Assembly (NCBI GenBank): GCA_026983675.1
Contig: JALSTP010000185.1
Span: 1-34,915, forward strand
Source: Sedimenticola sp.
Lineage (GTDB): Bacteria; Pseudomonadota; Gammaproteobacteria; Chromatiales; Chromatiaceae
Direction: 5' to 3'
Length of the DNA: 34,915 nucleotides
The translations under genes were made by a program, and so were the position numbers. A model generated the notes under the pieces. The model was not told where the DNA came from and searched no databases. It saw only the letters and a list, made by a program, of their open reading frames with translations. Within the stretch, counting starts at the first letter, position 1; every line of letters starts with the position of its first letter. This document shows, piece after piece, positions 16,681 through 26,225 of this stretch.

Positions 16681-16968
16681 ATGGCAAACGAAGGCTATCA
16701 CGAACCCATCGAGTCCCTGCGCGCAGAGACGCGCGACATGCACAAGGCCATCGTCTCGCTGATGGAGGAGCTGGAAGCGGTGGACTGGTACAACCAGCGT
16801 ATGGATGCCTGTAGCGACGATGAGCTGCGCGCGATCCTAAAACACAACCGTGACGAGGAAAAGGAGCATGCGTCGATGATCCTGGAATGGATTCGCCGCC
16901 AGGACCCGGTGTTCGACAAGGAATTGCGGGACTATCTCTTCACCGACAAACCGATTGCCCACGATTGA
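16681..16968 (+). CDS. Encapsulated-ferritin (EncFtn) family protein without a targeting tail
   Basis: The 95-residue product closely resembles the ferritin-like domain of EncFtn, the iron-oxidising cargo of encapsulin nanocompartments: HEPIESL, HKAIVSLMEELEAVDWYNQRMDA and AILKHNRDEEKEHASMILEWIRR. By alignment from memory with the Rhodospirillum rubrum protein, the ferroxidase residues Glu32, Trp38, Glu62 and His65 correspond to Glu30, Trp36, Glu60 and His63, all present. The protein ends at DKPIAHD, so the C-terminal encapsulin-localisation peptide of cargo EncFtn is missing, and no encapsulin gene is nearby. A GAGGAGAA-type site precedes the ATG. It lies 15 bases after the Fe-S gene and seven before the DUF3501 start. 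Confidence 0.82.
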   Translation: MANEGYHEPIESLRAETRDMHKAIVSLMEELEAVDWYNQRMDACSDDELRAILKHNRDEEKEHASMILEWIRRQDPVFDKELRDYLFTDKPIAHD

Positions 16969-16975
16969 GGTCACA

Positions 16976-17566
16976 ATGAACATGAGCAAGCTGACACGAG
17001 ACGATCTCTATTCACTGGAGAAATACGCCGAAGTGCGGCCTGATTTCCGCGCCCGGGTTATGGCCCACAAGAAGAATCGCAAGTTGCCCCTCGGGCCCAA
17101 CGCGACTCTCTATTTCGAGGATGCGCTCACCATGCAGTATCAGATCCAGGAGATGCTGCGCATCGAACGCATCTTCGAGGCGGCAGGCATACAGGAGGAA
17201 CTGGACGCCTACAATCCGCTGATTCCCGACGGCAGCAACTGGAAGGCCACCTTCATGCTGGAATACACCGACGTGGATGAACGCCGCGCGGCTCTGGAGC
17301 AGTTGATCGGTATCGAGGACAAGGTGTGGGTACAGGTCGCCGATTTCGGCAAGGTCTACGCCATTGCCGATGAAGACATGGAGCGCGAGGATGAGGCCAA
17401 GACCTCCACTGTCCACTTCATGCGATTCGAACTGACCCCCGAGATGGCGCGGGCGGTGAAGGAAGGAGGGTCCGTAAGCGCGGGCATCGACCACCCCGCC
17501 TTTACCATCGCCGTGGAACCCATCCCTGCGACGGTGCGGGACGCGCTCGCGGCCGATCTGGCGTAA
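16976..17566 (+). CDS. DUF3501 family protein
   Basis: Unknown function. The 196-residue product carries the DUF3501 features: a basic N-terminal block (LTRDDLYSLEKYAEVRPDFRARVMAHKKNRKLPLGPNATLYFED), QYQIQEMLRIERIF, the acidic LDAYNPLIPDGSNWKATFMLEY, and a C-terminal VHFMRFEL strand. No transmembrane segment or Cys cluster is present. DUF3501 genes commonly accompany rubrerythrin and a CCG-type Fe-S gene in proteobacteria, so it is likely part of the same peroxide or iron response. The ATG at 16976 has GAGG five bases upstream; a second ATG at 16982 is possible. It converges on fabA with nine bases between stops. Confidence 0.82.
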   Translation: MNMSKLTRDDLYSLEKYAEVRPDFRARVMAHKKNRKLPLGPNATLYFEDALTMQYQIQEMLRIERIFEAAGIQEELDAYNPLIPDGSNWKATFMLEYTDVDERRAALEQLIGIEDKVWVQVADFGKVYAIADEDMEREDEAKTSTVHFMRFELTPEMARAVKEGGSVSAGIDHPAFTIAVEPIPATVRDALAADLA

Positions 17567-17575
17567 CGGCGGGGA

Positions 17576-18091
17576 TCAGAATCCCTCGGTGGAGATGAAC
17601 AGGCCGACGCGAAGATCCTTGGCGGTATAGATGGTGCGGCCATCCACTTCCATGCGGCCGTCGGCGACGCCGAGCACCAGTTTGCGGCTGATCACCCGCT
17701 TCATGTCGATATGATAGGTGACGCGGTCGGCGGTGGGCAGCACCTGCCCACTGAACTTGACCTCGCCCACGCCCAGCGCACGCCCATGACCGGGGTTGCC
17801 CAACCAGGCAAGGAAGAAGCCCACCGATTGCCACATGGCATCGAGACCGAGGCAGCCGGGCATCACCGGGTCGCCGGGGAAGTGGCACTCGAAGAACCAC
17901 AGCTTCGGGTCGATATCGAGTTCGGCGACGATCTCCCCCTTGCCATACTCGCCGCCCACGTCAGCGATGTGGGTGATCCGATCCATCATCAGCATGTTGG
18001 GGACCGGCAGTTGAGCATTGCCTGGACCGAACATCTCGCCGTAGCCGCATTTGAGAAGTTCGTCTTTATCGAAGGAAGAAGGTCTGCTCAC
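17576..18091 (-). CDS. fabA: 3-hydroxydecanoyl-ACP dehydratase/isomerase FabA
   Basis: Dehydrates 3-hydroxydecanoyl-ACP and isomerises trans-2 to cis-3-decenoyl-ACP, the branch point to anaerobic-type unsaturated fatty acids. The 171-residue product matches FabA throughout: [25 protein letters not shown] at the N-terminus, the active site [23 protein letters not shown] with catalytic His and Asp, and VKFSGQVLP. The start is the GTG at 18091, which gives the family length; the upstream frame is open but unlike FabA. The usual partner fabB is not next to it. A TGATACAAT extended -10 at 18242-18234 implies a 5' leader of roughly 135 bases. Confidence 0.95.
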   Translation of the reverse strand: MSRPSSFDKDELLKCGYGEMFGPGNAQLPVPNMLMMDRITHIADVGGEYGKGEIVAELDIDPKLWFFECHFPGDPVMPGCLGLDAMWQSVGFFLAWLGNPGHGRALGVGEVKFSGQVLPTADRVTYHIDMKRVISRKLVLGVADGRMEVDGRTIYTAKDLRVGLFISTEGF

Positions 18092-18233
18092 ATTGTTCAC
18101 CGGTTGCCACTCTAGTTGATGTATGGGGAGACGCAAGCGTCCGATCAGAAGCGAATAACGTGCCCACTGGAGATTTCCTGCTTCCGGGGAGACACAAGAC
18201 AAGACCGCTCCATCCATCGGGCGGCCGCGGCAG

Positions 18234-18242
18234 ATTGTATCA
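18234..18242 (-). promoter_or_regulatory. Probable extended -10 promoter of fabA
   Basis: The minus strand reads TGATACAAT, an extended -10 (TGn) with TACAAT (5 of 6). No good -35 lies at 16-18 bases, as expected for extended -10 promoters. Nothing resembling a characterised FabR or FadR operator was identified in 18092-18265. Confidence 0.4.
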
Positions 18243-18265
18243 GCTTTTCGTTCCTCAAGGGGGAT

Positions 18266-18361
18266 TCAAACTAAAATACCCGCAAGTTCGTCGGCCTCCT
18301 CCTGGACATCCATCAGTATCTCCAGGCGCTTTTCCGGCGTCAGCCTGCGGAAGGCAGGCAT
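18266..18361 (-). CDS. Possible 31-residue small ORF downstream of proS
   Basis: An ATG-started 31-codon frame lies 29 bases after the proS stop on the same strand. The peptide (starting MPAFRRLTPEKRLEILM and ending ADELAGILV) is strongly amphipathic and helical-looking, and acidic in its second half, unlike the Arg/Pro/Ser-rich shadows common in this high-GC sequence. There is no convincing Shine-Dalgarno, so it may depend on proS translation or may be a degraded gene end. I do not recognise the family. Apart from this and the fabA promoter, 18092-18390 shows nothing else. Confidence 0.3.
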   Translation of the reverse strand: MPAFRRLTPEKRLEILMDVQEEADELAGILV

Positions 18362-18390
18362 GCGGCCGGGCCGTGGCGATGCCCTCGGCG

Positions 18391-20118
18391 TCAGCTGGCC
18401 TCTGCAAAGACCGCCTGACGGATGAAGGAGACGATCTCGTCCAAAGGGATGAAACGGTTCTCGTGCTCGCCGCGGGCGCGGTACTCCACCTTGCCCTCAT
18501 CCAGGCTGCGCTCGCCGACCACGATGCGATGAGGCAGACCGATCAGCTCCATGTCGGCGAACATGAAGCCGGGGCGCACGTCACGGTCATCGAGCAGCAC
18601 CTCCAGCCCTGCCGCCTCCAGTGCGTCGTGCAACTGCTCCACCGCCTCCCTCACCCGATGGGACTTGTTCATCTTCATCGGCAGCAAAGCGACGTGGAAG
18701 GGGGCGAGGGCAGATGGCCAGAGGATGCCCTTGTCGTCATGGTGTTGTTCGATGGCGGCGGCCACCACCCGTGATACGCCGATGCCATAGCAGCCCATGG
18801 TCATCACCTGGGCGCGGCCCTTCTCGTCCAGCACAGTGGCGTTCATCGCCTCGCTGTACTTGCGGCCGAGCTGGAAGATGTGGCCCACCTCGATGCCACG
18901 GGCGATGGTGAGGGTGCCCCTGCCGTCCGGACTGGGATCGCCCTCCTGGACGCTGCGCAGGTCGGCCACCGGCGGCAACGGCAGATCGCGCTCCCAGTTG
19001 ACGCCGAACCAGTGTTGACCGTCCTCGTTGGCGCCGCAGGTGAAATCGGCAATCAGCGCCGCGGCACGGTCGACGATGGCGGGGAAGGGGAGTTTCATCG
19101 GGCCCAGCGAGCCCGGGCCAGCGCCCACCGCGGCGCGGATCTCCTCCTCGGTGGCGAAACGCAACGGGCGGGCCACCTCGGGCAGTTTTTCCGCCTTGAC
19201 CTCGTTCAGCTCGTGATCGCCACGCAGCAGCAAGGCGATGAGGTCGCTCTCCACGGCGTCGGAGGCGGCCACCACCAGGGTCTTGAGGGTGCGCTCCACC
19301 GGCTGGCCGAACTGTTCCACCAACTCGTCGATGGTGCGGGCCTTGGGGGTGTCTACCCGCCGCAGCGTCTCGGTGGGGGCGGGGCGCTGCCCGGGGGGGG
19401 CGACCGCCTCGGCCAGCTCCACGTTGGCGGCGTAGTCGCTCTCCGTCGAGAAGGCGATGGCGTCTTCGCCGGAGTCGGCCAGCACATGGAACTCGTGGGA
19501 GGCGTTGCCGCCGATGCTGCCGGTGTCCGCCTGGACCGCGCGGAAGTCGAGCCCGCAGCGGCTGAAGATGCGGGAATAGGTAGCATGCATCCGGTCGTAG
19601 GTTGCCTGCAGGGACTCCTCGTCGAGATGGAAGGAGTAGGCGTCCTTCATGATGAACTCGCGCGCGCGCATGACACCGAAGCGGGGTCGGATCTCGTCGC
19701 GGAACTTGGTCTGGATCTGGTAAAAATTCACTGGCAACTGCTTGTAGCTGCGCAGTTCGTTACGCGCCAGATCGGTGATGATCTCTTCGTGGGTGGGGCC
19801 GAGGCAGAACGCGCGGCCGTGGCGGTCCTTGAAACGCAGCAACTCGGGTCCGTACTGTTCCCAGCGTCCCGACTCCTGCCACAGCTCTGCCGGTTGGACC
19901 ACCGGCATCAACAGTTCCAGGGCGCCGGCGCGATCCATCTCCTCGCGCACGATGGCTTCCACCTTGCGCAGCACCCGCAGTCCCAACGGCAGCCAGGTAT
20001 AGAGGCCGGCGGCGAGCTTGCGGATCAGGCCGGCACGCAGCATCAACTGGTGGCTGGCGATCTCGGCATCGGCGGGGGTCTCTTTGACGGTTTGCAGGGG
20101 AAACTGGGATGTGCGCAT
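18391..20118 (-). CDS. proS: Prolyl-tRNA synthetase, bacterial type
   Basis: Class II aminoacyl-tRNA synthetase charging tRNA-Pro. The 575-residue product has the bacterial layout: N-terminal catalytic core with motif 1 ([22 protein letters not shown]), motif 2 ([26 protein letters not shown]), an inserted YbaK-like editing domain (about residues 225-385, TFTEELVEQF-like to [10 protein letters not shown]), motif 3 ([20 protein letters not shown]) and the C-terminal anticodon-binding domain ([28 protein letters not shown]). The ATG at 20118 fits. A TAGAAT hexamer (20163-20158, minus strand) could be its -10, though no -35 matches. It lies downstream of the tautomerase gene, separated by a GC-rich hairpin. 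Confidence 0.97.
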   Translation of the reverse strand: MRTSQFPLQTVKETPADAEIASHQLMLRAGLIRKLAAGLYTWLPLGLRVLRKVEAIVREEMDRAGALELLMPVVQPAELWQESGRWEQYGPELLRFKDRHGRAFCLGPTHEEIITDLARNELRSYKQLPVNFYQIQTKFRDEIRPRFGVMRAREFIMKDAYSFHLDEESLQATYDRMHATYSRIFSRCGLDFRAVQADTGSIGGNASHEFHVLADSGEDAIAFSTESDYAANVELAEAVAPPGQRPAPTETLRRVDTPKARTIDELVEQFGQPVERTLKTLVVAASDAVESDLIALLLRGDHELNEVKAEKLPEVARPLRFATEEEIRAAVGAGPGSLGPMKLPFPAIVDRAAALIADFTCGANEDGQHWFGVNWERDLPLPPVADLRSVQEGDPSPDGRGTLTIARGIEVGHIFQLGRKYSEAMNATVLDEKGRAQVMTMGCYGIGVSRVVAAAIEQHHDDKGILWPSALAPFHVALLPMKMNKSHRVREAVEQLHDALEAAGLEVLLDDRDVRPGFMFADMELIGLPHRIVVGERSLDEGKVEYRARGEHENRFIPLDEIVSFIRQAVFAEAS

Positions 20119-20169
20119 GGTCTTCCGGTGGCTGAGTGGTGGATCACAAGGGCCGCCATTCTAGCCGGA

Positions 20170-20216
20170 AAACAGGCCCCCGCGCACCCTTCGCTTGGAT
20201 TTGTCGCGTGCGGGGG
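20170..20216 (-). terminator. Possible intrinsic terminator between tautomerase and proS
   Basis: On the minus strand a GC-rich stem (CCCCCGCACGCG near 20216-20205 paired imperfectly with TGCGCGGGGG near 20186-20177) is followed by CCTGTTTT. The loop is long (about 18 bases) and the T-run short, so it may be weak or partial. A proS -10-like TAGAAT follows immediately, consistent with a transcription-unit boundary. Confidence 0.35.
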
Positions 20217-20244
20217 TGGCAGGGCGCCCCGCGCCCGCTGGCGC

Positions 20245-20601
20245 TTAAAAAGTCCCGCCGTTCCAACCCCACATATGACGCTCGGCGTTGCTGAACTCGA
20301 TGTAGATGCGGTCCTGCGGAATACCGGTCAGCTCGTTGACGAGGGCGCAAAGCGCGGCGGAGATCTCCGCGGTGCGCGCCTCCGGCAGGCCGATGCTCTT
20401 CAGCTCCAGATAGGCGAGCGGCGAGGCATCGCCGCCAAACAGCATGTGATCGTTGGGCTCGTAGCTCACCATGACATAGCGTTCGGGTTTGCCCAGGATC
20501 TCGGCCACCTTCTGCGAAGCGGCGCGTAGCAGATTGGATATCTTGTTGGAGGCGGGGCGCCCGCCCGGTTGCCAGTTGGTCTGTATCTTGAGTGTGGGCA
20601 T
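20245..20601 (-). CDS. MIF-like tautomerase superfamily protein
   Basis: The 118-residue product resembles macrophage migration inhibitory factor/phenylpyruvate tautomerase rather than the short 4-oxalocrotonate type. It begins Met-Pro, so the catalytic N-terminal proline would be exposed after Met removal. It has LGKPERYVMVSYEPNDHMLFGG with the Lys equivalent to MIF Lys32, the AYLELKSIGLPEARTAEISAALCALV helix, RIYIEFSNAERHMWGWNGGTF at the C-terminus, and the full MIF length. The bacterial substrate is unknown. The ATG at 20601 follows the DUF4124 stop by nine bases, so the two genes are co-transcribed. Confidence 0.88.
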   Translation of the reverse strand: MPTLKIQTNWQPGGRPASNKISNLLRAASQKVAEILGKPERYVMVSYEPNDHMLFGGDASPLAYLELKSIGLPEARTAEISAALCALVNELTGIPQDRIYIEFSNAERHMWGWNGGTF

Positions 20602-20610
20602 GGGGTTCCT

Positions 20611-21063
20611 CTATTCGTTGCAATATTTTTCGATCTGTTTCTGCGCCGTCTCGATCATCTTCTGTCGCTCCTCGCCGCTGAGGCGCCGGTAGTTCCCTTT
20701 GGGGTCCTTGTAGAGGCGGCGCACGTCGATCTGGAGGTTCTTGAGGTTGGCGCGGGCGCTCTCACAGTTCTGCCGGCGGAGGGACCGCGCCTTCTCGGCC
20801 TTGTCTTTCTTTTTGCGCCGCAGTTCCCGGTCCTCGGCCCGATCGCGGAGAAATTGCTGCTGGCGTTCGAGCCGGCGGCGGGCCTCGTCGGGCGATGTGG
20901 AGGGGGGCGGCGGCGCCTTGATCGCCTTGGCCTGGCCTGAGGGCGGCGGGGTTTGGGAGTAGACGGTCACGCCGTTCGCGTCGATCCAGCGGTACGTCGT
21001 GGCATTCGCAATGCCCGCCAAAGCAAGAAACAACAGACCGGTTGGAAGGGAGATATATCGCAC
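20611..21063 (-). CDS. DUF4124 domain protein, exported
   Basis: Unknown function. The 150-residue product has a signal peptide (about 1-19, ending GIANA) followed at once by the DUF4124 hallmark TYRWIDANGVTVYSQTPPP, then a Lys/Arg/Glu-rich helical region (about 50-115) likely to be a coiled coil, and a short C-terminal part ending QIEKYCNE. Cys residues near 97 and the C-terminus could pair in the periplasm. The GTG at 21063 has AAGGA seven bases upstream, and the promoter at 21128-21101 excludes the longer open frame. First gene of a unit with the tautomerase. Confidence 0.82.
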   Translation of the reverse strand: MRYISLPTGLLFLALAGIANATTYRWIDANGVTVYSQTPPPSGQAKAIKAPPPPSTSPDEARRRLERQQQFLRDRAEDRELRRKKKDKAEKARSLRRQNCESARANLKNLQIDVRRLYKDPKGNYRRLSGEERQKMIETAQKQIEKYCNE

Positions 21064-21100
21064 CGTGATGTCCTTTGTAGTGATGGTCGTAAACAGGTGC

Positions 21101-21128
21101 ATTATGGGGTTAGCGGGGGGGATGGCAA
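21101..21128 (-). promoter_or_regulatory. Probable promoter of the DUF4124-tautomerase unit
   Basis: The minus strand reads TTGCCA (21128-21123, 5 of 6), 16 bases, CATAAT (21106-21101, 5 of 6). The start near 21094 gives a leader of about 30 bases to the GTG at 21063. Confidence 0.55.
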
Positions 21129-21302
21129 GTGCTGTCCACGCGCCAGTGGCGATTTTGCACAAAAGTAGGCTGAAATGCAGGGTTTATCCGGAATTTGCCT
21201 TGACCCAGCTGGCTCTTATCGGGTACGTTGCAAAGTTTTCAGTCACAGAATCAATCTCCTTTGGCCGATTTTCGGCGCGGGGGACCAGCGGAGGTCGCGA
21301 GC

Positions 21303-23021
21303 GTGGAATTGAGTGGTGCCGAAATCGTCGTTCAGTGTTTGAAGGACGCGGGCGTCGAGTATGTCTTCGGTTATCCCGGCGGGGCCGTGTTGCACATCTA
21401 CGACGCTATTTTCAAACAGGAGGACGTGCGGCACATCCTGGTGCGCCACGAACAGGGCGCGGCCCATGCCGCGGACGGCTATGCCCGCGCCACGGGCAAG
21501 CCGGGGGTGGTGTTGGTGACCTCGGGGCCGGGTGCGACCAACGCGGTGACGGGCATCGCCACCGCATATATGGACTCCATTCCCATGGTGGTGCTCACCG
21601 GCCAAGTGCCTACGCCCTTCATCGGTTCCGACGCCTTCCAGGAGGTGGATACGGTGGGCATCACCCGCCCCTGTGTGAAGCACAACTTCCTGGTCAAGGA
21701 CGTGCACGATCTGGCGGAGACCATGGCCAAGGCGTTCTACATCGCCACCAGCGGCAGGCCCGGGCCGGTGGTGGTGGATATTCCCAAGGACGTGACCGAT
21801 CCCAACATCAAGATCCCGTACAGTTACCCAAAGCGGATCAAGATGCGTTCCTACAATCCGGTGACCAAGGGCCATCCCGGCCAGATCAAGCGTGCGGTGG
21901 ATGTGATCCTGAACGCCGAGCGGCCGGTGGTCTATGCCGGCGGCGGGGTGATCCTGGACGACGCCTCGAAATACCTCATCGAGCTGGCGAAGCTGACCAA
22001 CATGCCGGTGACCCACACCCTGATGGGACTGGGCGCCTTTCCCGCCAGTGACCGCCAGTTCATCGGCATGCTGGGCATGCATGGCACCTATGAGGCCAAC
22101 ATGTCCATGCATGAGGCGGATGTGCTGGTGGCGGTGGGCGCTCGTTTCGACGATCGCGTCACGGGCAAGATCGAGCAGTTCTGCCCGGATGCCACCATCA
22201 TCCACATCGACATCGACCCCTCGTCCATCTCCAAGAACGTGCGTGTGGACATCCCCATTGTGGGACCGGTGCGGGCAGTGCTGCGCGACATGGTGAAGGT
22301 GGTCGAGGGACACAAGAAGAAACCGAAGAAGGACGCCCTGAAGGCGTGGTGGGCGCGTATCGATGGGTGGCGCGCGGTCAACTGTCTGAAGTACGACCGT
22401 AACAGCGCCCTGATAAAACCCCAGTATGCGGTGGAGACCTTGCACAAGGTGACGAAAGGCGACGCCTATGTCTGTTCCGATGTGGGGCAGCACCAGATGT
22501 TTGCCGCCCAGTTCTATGGCTTCGACAAGCCGCGCCGCTGGATCAACTCTGGCGGACTTGGCACCATGGGCTTTGGTCTGCCAGCGGCGATGGGGGTCAA
22601 GATCGCCCACCCCAAGGCGGAGGTGGCGCTGGTCACCGGCGAGGCCAGTATCCAGATGTGCATCCAGGAGTTGGCGACCTGCAAGCAGCACGATCTGCCG
22701 GTCAAGATCATGCTGCTCAACAACGGCTACATGGGCATGGTGCGCCAGTGGCAGGAGTTTTTCTACGACAGCCGTTATTCCCACTCCTATGTGGACGCCC
22801 TGCCGGATTTCGTGCATCTTGCAGAGAGCTTCGGCCATGTGGGTATGAAGATCGAGAAGCCGGGCGACCTGGAAGGGGCGATGAAAGAGGCCTTTGGCAT
22901 GAAGGACCGGTTGGTGTTCATGGATGTGATCGTGGACCCGGCCGAGAACGTCTACCCGATGATCGAGGCGGGCAAGGGGCATCATGAGATGTACCTGCCG
23001 CCGGACAGCGAGCTGGTTTGA
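21303..23021 (+). CDS. ilvB: Acetolactate synthase, large (catalytic) subunit
   Basis: ThDP-dependent enzyme making acetolactate or acetohydroxybutyrate, the first common step to valine, isoleucine and leucine. The 572-residue product starts [30 protein letters not shown], with catalytic Glu50 in [16 protein letters not shown], a central FAD/Rossmann-like domain, and the ThDP block [12 protein letters not shown]...[16 protein letters not shown]. The GDG of the classical ThDP motif reads GEA here. The start is the GTG at 21303, preceded by GGAGG at 21290-21294; a longer frame begins at 21228. Naming as ilvB or ilvI is a matter of usage. A TTGACC at 21200-21205 may be the -35, but its -10 is poor. 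Two bases separate its stop from ilvH. Confidence 0.96.
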   Translation: MELSGAEIVVQCLKDAGVEYVFGYPGGAVLHIYDAIFKQEDVRHILVRHEQGAAHAADGYARATGKPGVVLVTSGPGATNAVTGIATAYMDSIPMVVLTGQVPTPFIGSDAFQEVDTVGITRPCVKHNFLVKDVHDLAETMAKAFYIATSGRPGPVVVDIPKDVTDPNIKIPYSYPKRIKMRSYNPVTKGHPGQIKRAVDVILNAERPVVYAGGGVILDDASKYLIELAKLTNMPVTHTLMGLGAFPASDRQFIGMLGMHGTYEANMSMHEADVLVAVGARFDDRVTGKIEQFCPDATIIHIDIDPSSISKNVRVDIPIVGPVRAVLRDMVKVVEGHKKKPKKDALKAWWARIDGWRAVNCLKYDRNSALIKPQYAVETLHKVTKGDAYVCSDVGQHQMFAAQFYGFDKPRRWINSGGLGTMGFGLPAAMGVKIAHPKAEVALVTGEASIQMCIQELATCKQHDLPVKIMLLNNGYMGMVRQWQEFFYDSRYSHSYVDALPDFVHLAESFGHVGMKIEKPGDLEGAMKEAFGMKDRLVFMDVIVDPAENVYPMIEAGKGHHEMYLPPDSELV

Positions 23022-23023
23022 TC

Positions 23024-23515
23024 ATGAGACACATTATTTCGATCCTGATGGAGAACGAGGCGGGCGCGCTGTCACGGGTGGCGGGGCTGTTCAGCGCGCG
23101 CGGTTACAATATCGAGACCCTCACCGTGGCCCCCACCGAAGACCCCTCGCTGTCGCGTCTGACCCTGGTGACGCGCGGCAGCGACGATATCATCGAGCAG
23201 ATCAAAAAGCAGCTCAACAAGCTCATCGACGTGGTGAAGCTGCTGGATCTCTCCGAGGGGCCGCACGTGGAGCGTGAGATGATGCTGATCAAGGTGAAGG
23301 CGGAGAAGACCGGGCGCGAAGAGGCCAAGCGCATGGCCGACATCTTCCGCGCCAATATCATCGACGTGACGGATGTGAGCTATGTCATCGAGCTGACCGG
23401 CTCCAGCCGGAAGCTCGATGCCTTCATCAGCGCCATCGACGAGGCCAATATCGTCGAGGTGGTGCGCTCCGGACCCACCGGCATCGCACGCGGCGCCAAG
23501 GGCCTGACCCTGTAG
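23024..23515 (+). CDS. ilvH: Acetolactate synthase, small regulatory subunit
   Basis: Binds the large subunit, raises its activity and confers valine feedback inhibition. The 163-residue product has the N-terminal ACT domain (MRHIISILMENEAGALSRVAGLFSARGYNIETLTV, including the Gly/Asn region of the valine site) and the C-terminal half ending GPTGIARGAKGLTL. The length equals that of E. coli IlvH. The ATG at 23024 lies two bases after the ilvB stop, the normal ilvBH arrangement; a TTG at 23018 in frame is less likely. Confidence 0.96.
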   Translation: MRHIISILMENEAGALSRVAGLFSARGYNIETLTVAPTEDPSLSRLTLVTRGSDDIIEQIKKQLNKLIDVVKLLDLSEGPHVEREMMLIKVKAEKTGREEAKRMADIFRANIIDVTDVSYVIELTGSSRKLDAFISAIDEANIVEVVRSGPTGIARGAKGLTL

Positions 23516-24592
<1,077 letters not shown>

Positions 24593-24622
24593 GTATTCGG
24601 CCAAAGCGGAATACACAAGGAT

Positions 24623-26155
24623 ATGCGTGAGCCCGAGAATGCCGCAGAGGCATTGACCAGGATAGAGGCCCTGCTCGGGGATACGGCCCGAAAACGGCGG
24701 CTCTTCGTCGACTTCGACGGTACCCTGCTGTTATCCAATTCCACAGAGGAATTTCTGGGCCGGGCGAAGCCGGCCTTCCTGGCGGTATTGATACTCAAGG
24801 CCCTGGCCCTGTTGCGGCCCTGGGTCCTGTTGTCGCGCGAGCGGGGCTATTTCGTCTGGCGGGATGCCATCAGGGTGTGGACCGTCTTGTTGCTGATGCC
24901 CTGGACGCTGATCCTGTTCAGACGCGAGGCATCGGCCATCTTCGAGCGGTATCTCAACCGTGATCTCGCCGCTGTACTGCAGCGGTCGCATGGGCACGAG
25001 ATCGTGATCCTCAGCTTCGGTTTCGGCTTCGTCATCCGCCGGCTCATCGCCGACACGCCCTTTGCCGATGCCACGGTGGTCGCCAGTTCTCTCTGGCGCC
25101 CGACGCGCCTGCGCAAACAGGGCAAGCAGGCACGCCTTCACGAAGGGGGCATCGAGGTGGATGCCCGGAGAGACCTCATTATCACCGACTCGGCCGAGGA
25201 CGACGCCGACCTGCTCGGCACACTGGACAACGCCTTCTATGTGCGCTGGCCGGGCGAGAAGAGGGAAGGGGCCCATGCGGGAGTCTACCTGCCGTTCTAT
25301 TACCTCGCCAACATCAAGCGCTCGCCCGAATTCTTCATCAAATCGACCTTGCTCGAAGAATATCCGATCTTCATCCTGGCGTTTCTGCTCTATCAGCCCT
25401 TTCACTGGGAGATCATGGTCAGCGGCTCGTTGCTGTTCATGGCCTTGCTGATCATCTACGAGATCGGCTACCACGAAAACGACCATATCGGCTACCGCTA
25501 CGAGAAGGCCCCCAAGCTGACGGAGGCGTTTCACCGCCAGAAGACCTATCGCGTGGAACCCTATGCCTGGTATTGGTTTCTGGGGATCACGATACTCGCC
25601 ATTCTGGTGCTCGATCCGCAGCACATCACCACCTCGCTTGCACGCATCGGCATGCCGGAACATCATGCGGGGATCTACGGAGAGGCCGTGTTGGTCGGCT
25701 TCTGGCTGATCATGGCGTCGTTGACGCGGTTGACCTTTTTCGTCTTCAATCATGTGCCCCTGGTATGGCGCATCTTCATCTTCTTCCCGTTGCATCTGTT
25801 CAAGTATTTTTCCATGCTGGCCATCTTTTCGATTCCGGCAGCCGGTTTTGCGCTGTTGAGCGCGCAGGTGATCCGCACCTGGTCGGTCTACGCCATCCGG
25901 CGGTGTGGCGGGGATACGGAGTACATCGTCAGTCAGCTCGTCCGCCTGATGTTCCTGCTCTTTCTGCTCATACTGTTCGCCATTCTGACATCGTTCGGAG
26001 AGGTCTTTGCCGCCTGGCAGACATGGGTGATCGTGGCATGGTGTGTGCTCCGGGCGGTTCCTGAAACGGGCCGCAAGCTGTTACACCGTGATGTGCTTGC
26101 CGAATTCGTGCCCTGGTCCAAAGGGAAGGATATTCTCAAGTATCCTGGTGCGTAG
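24623..26155 (+). CDS. HAD-like phosphatase fused to a polytopic membrane domain
   Basis: Family not recognised. The 510-residue product has an N-terminal HAD hydrolase part: motif I FVDFDGTLL (Asp30, Asp32), motif II EIVILSFGFG (Ser131), a basic stretch with candidate motif III Lys/Arg (about 162-171) and motif IV ITDSAEDDADLL (Asp189, Asp193/194). Two hydrophobic segments (about 50-70 and 85-100) occupy the cap position. Residues from about 235 to 490 form perhaps seven or eight membrane helices, with a conserved-looking polar stretch YEIGYHENDHIGYRYEKAP (Asn286, Asp287). HAD-UbiA fusions exist, but the UbiA NDxxDxxxD signature is absent. It lies between ilvC and pssA, 30 bases after ilvC. 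The catalytic residues appear complete, so it is probably active. Confidence 0.7.
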   Translation: MREPENAAEALTRIEALLGDTARKRRLFVDFDGTLLLSNSTEEFLGRAKPAFLAVLILKALALLRPWVLLSRERGYFVWRDAIRVWTVLLLMPWTLILFRREASAIFERYLNRDLAAVLQRSHGHEIVILSFGFGFVIRRLIADTPFADATVVASSLWRPTRLRKQGKQARLHEGGIEVDARRDLIITDSAEDDADLLGTLDNAFYVRWPGEKREGAHAGVYLPFYYLANIKRSPEFFIKSTLLEEYPIFILAFLLYQPFHWEIMVSGSLLFMALLIIYEIGYHENDHIGYRYEKAPKLTEAFHRQKTYRVEPYAWYWFLGITILAILVLDPQHITTSLARIGMPEHHAGIYGEAVLVGFWLIMASLTRLTFFVFNHVPLVWRIFIFFPLHLFKYFSMLAIFSIPAAGFALLSAQVIRTWSVYAIRRCGGDTEYIVSQLVRLMFLLFLLILFAILTSFGEVFAAWQTWVIVAWCVLRAVPETGRKLLHRDVLAEFVPWSKGKDILKYPGA

Positions 26156-26179
26156 GGGTTCGGAAGCTTCGCATGGGTA

Positions 26180-26185
26180 TATAAT
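26180..26185 (+). promoter_or_regulatory. Candidate -10 element for pssA
   Basis: A perfect TATAAT hexamer lies within TATATAAT, 40 bases before the pssA ATG. No good -35 is seen at 16-18 bases, so its strength is uncertain. It would allow pssA expression independent of the ilv genes. Confidence 0.4.
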
Positions 26186-26225
26186 CGCGAGTTCCCGTAT
26201 TTCAAACCTGAGACCCAGTCCACCC

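Noticed and set aside
15271-16743. 490-codon minus-strand open frame opposite the Fe-S protein
   Set aside because: His-rich shadow with no motif; the plus-strand gene has clear Cys clusters and a ribosome site.
16976-17566. Encapsulin shell protein next to the EncFtn-like gene
   Set aside because: The product matches DUF3501 features and is too short (196 residues) and unlike the HK97-fold encapsulins.
18880-20529. 549-codon plus-strand open frame opposite proS and the tautomerase
   Set aside because: Covers two genes on the other strand, Gly/Gln/Ala-rich, no domain.
21175-21312. 45-codon frame upstream of ilvB as a branched-chain leader peptide
   Set aside because: Ile, Leu and Val are scattered rather than clustered, it overlaps the ilvB start, and no terminator structure follows.
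21243-22985. 580-codon minus-strand open frame opposite ilvB
   Set aside because: Antisense shadow of a strongly conserved gene; no recognisable domain.
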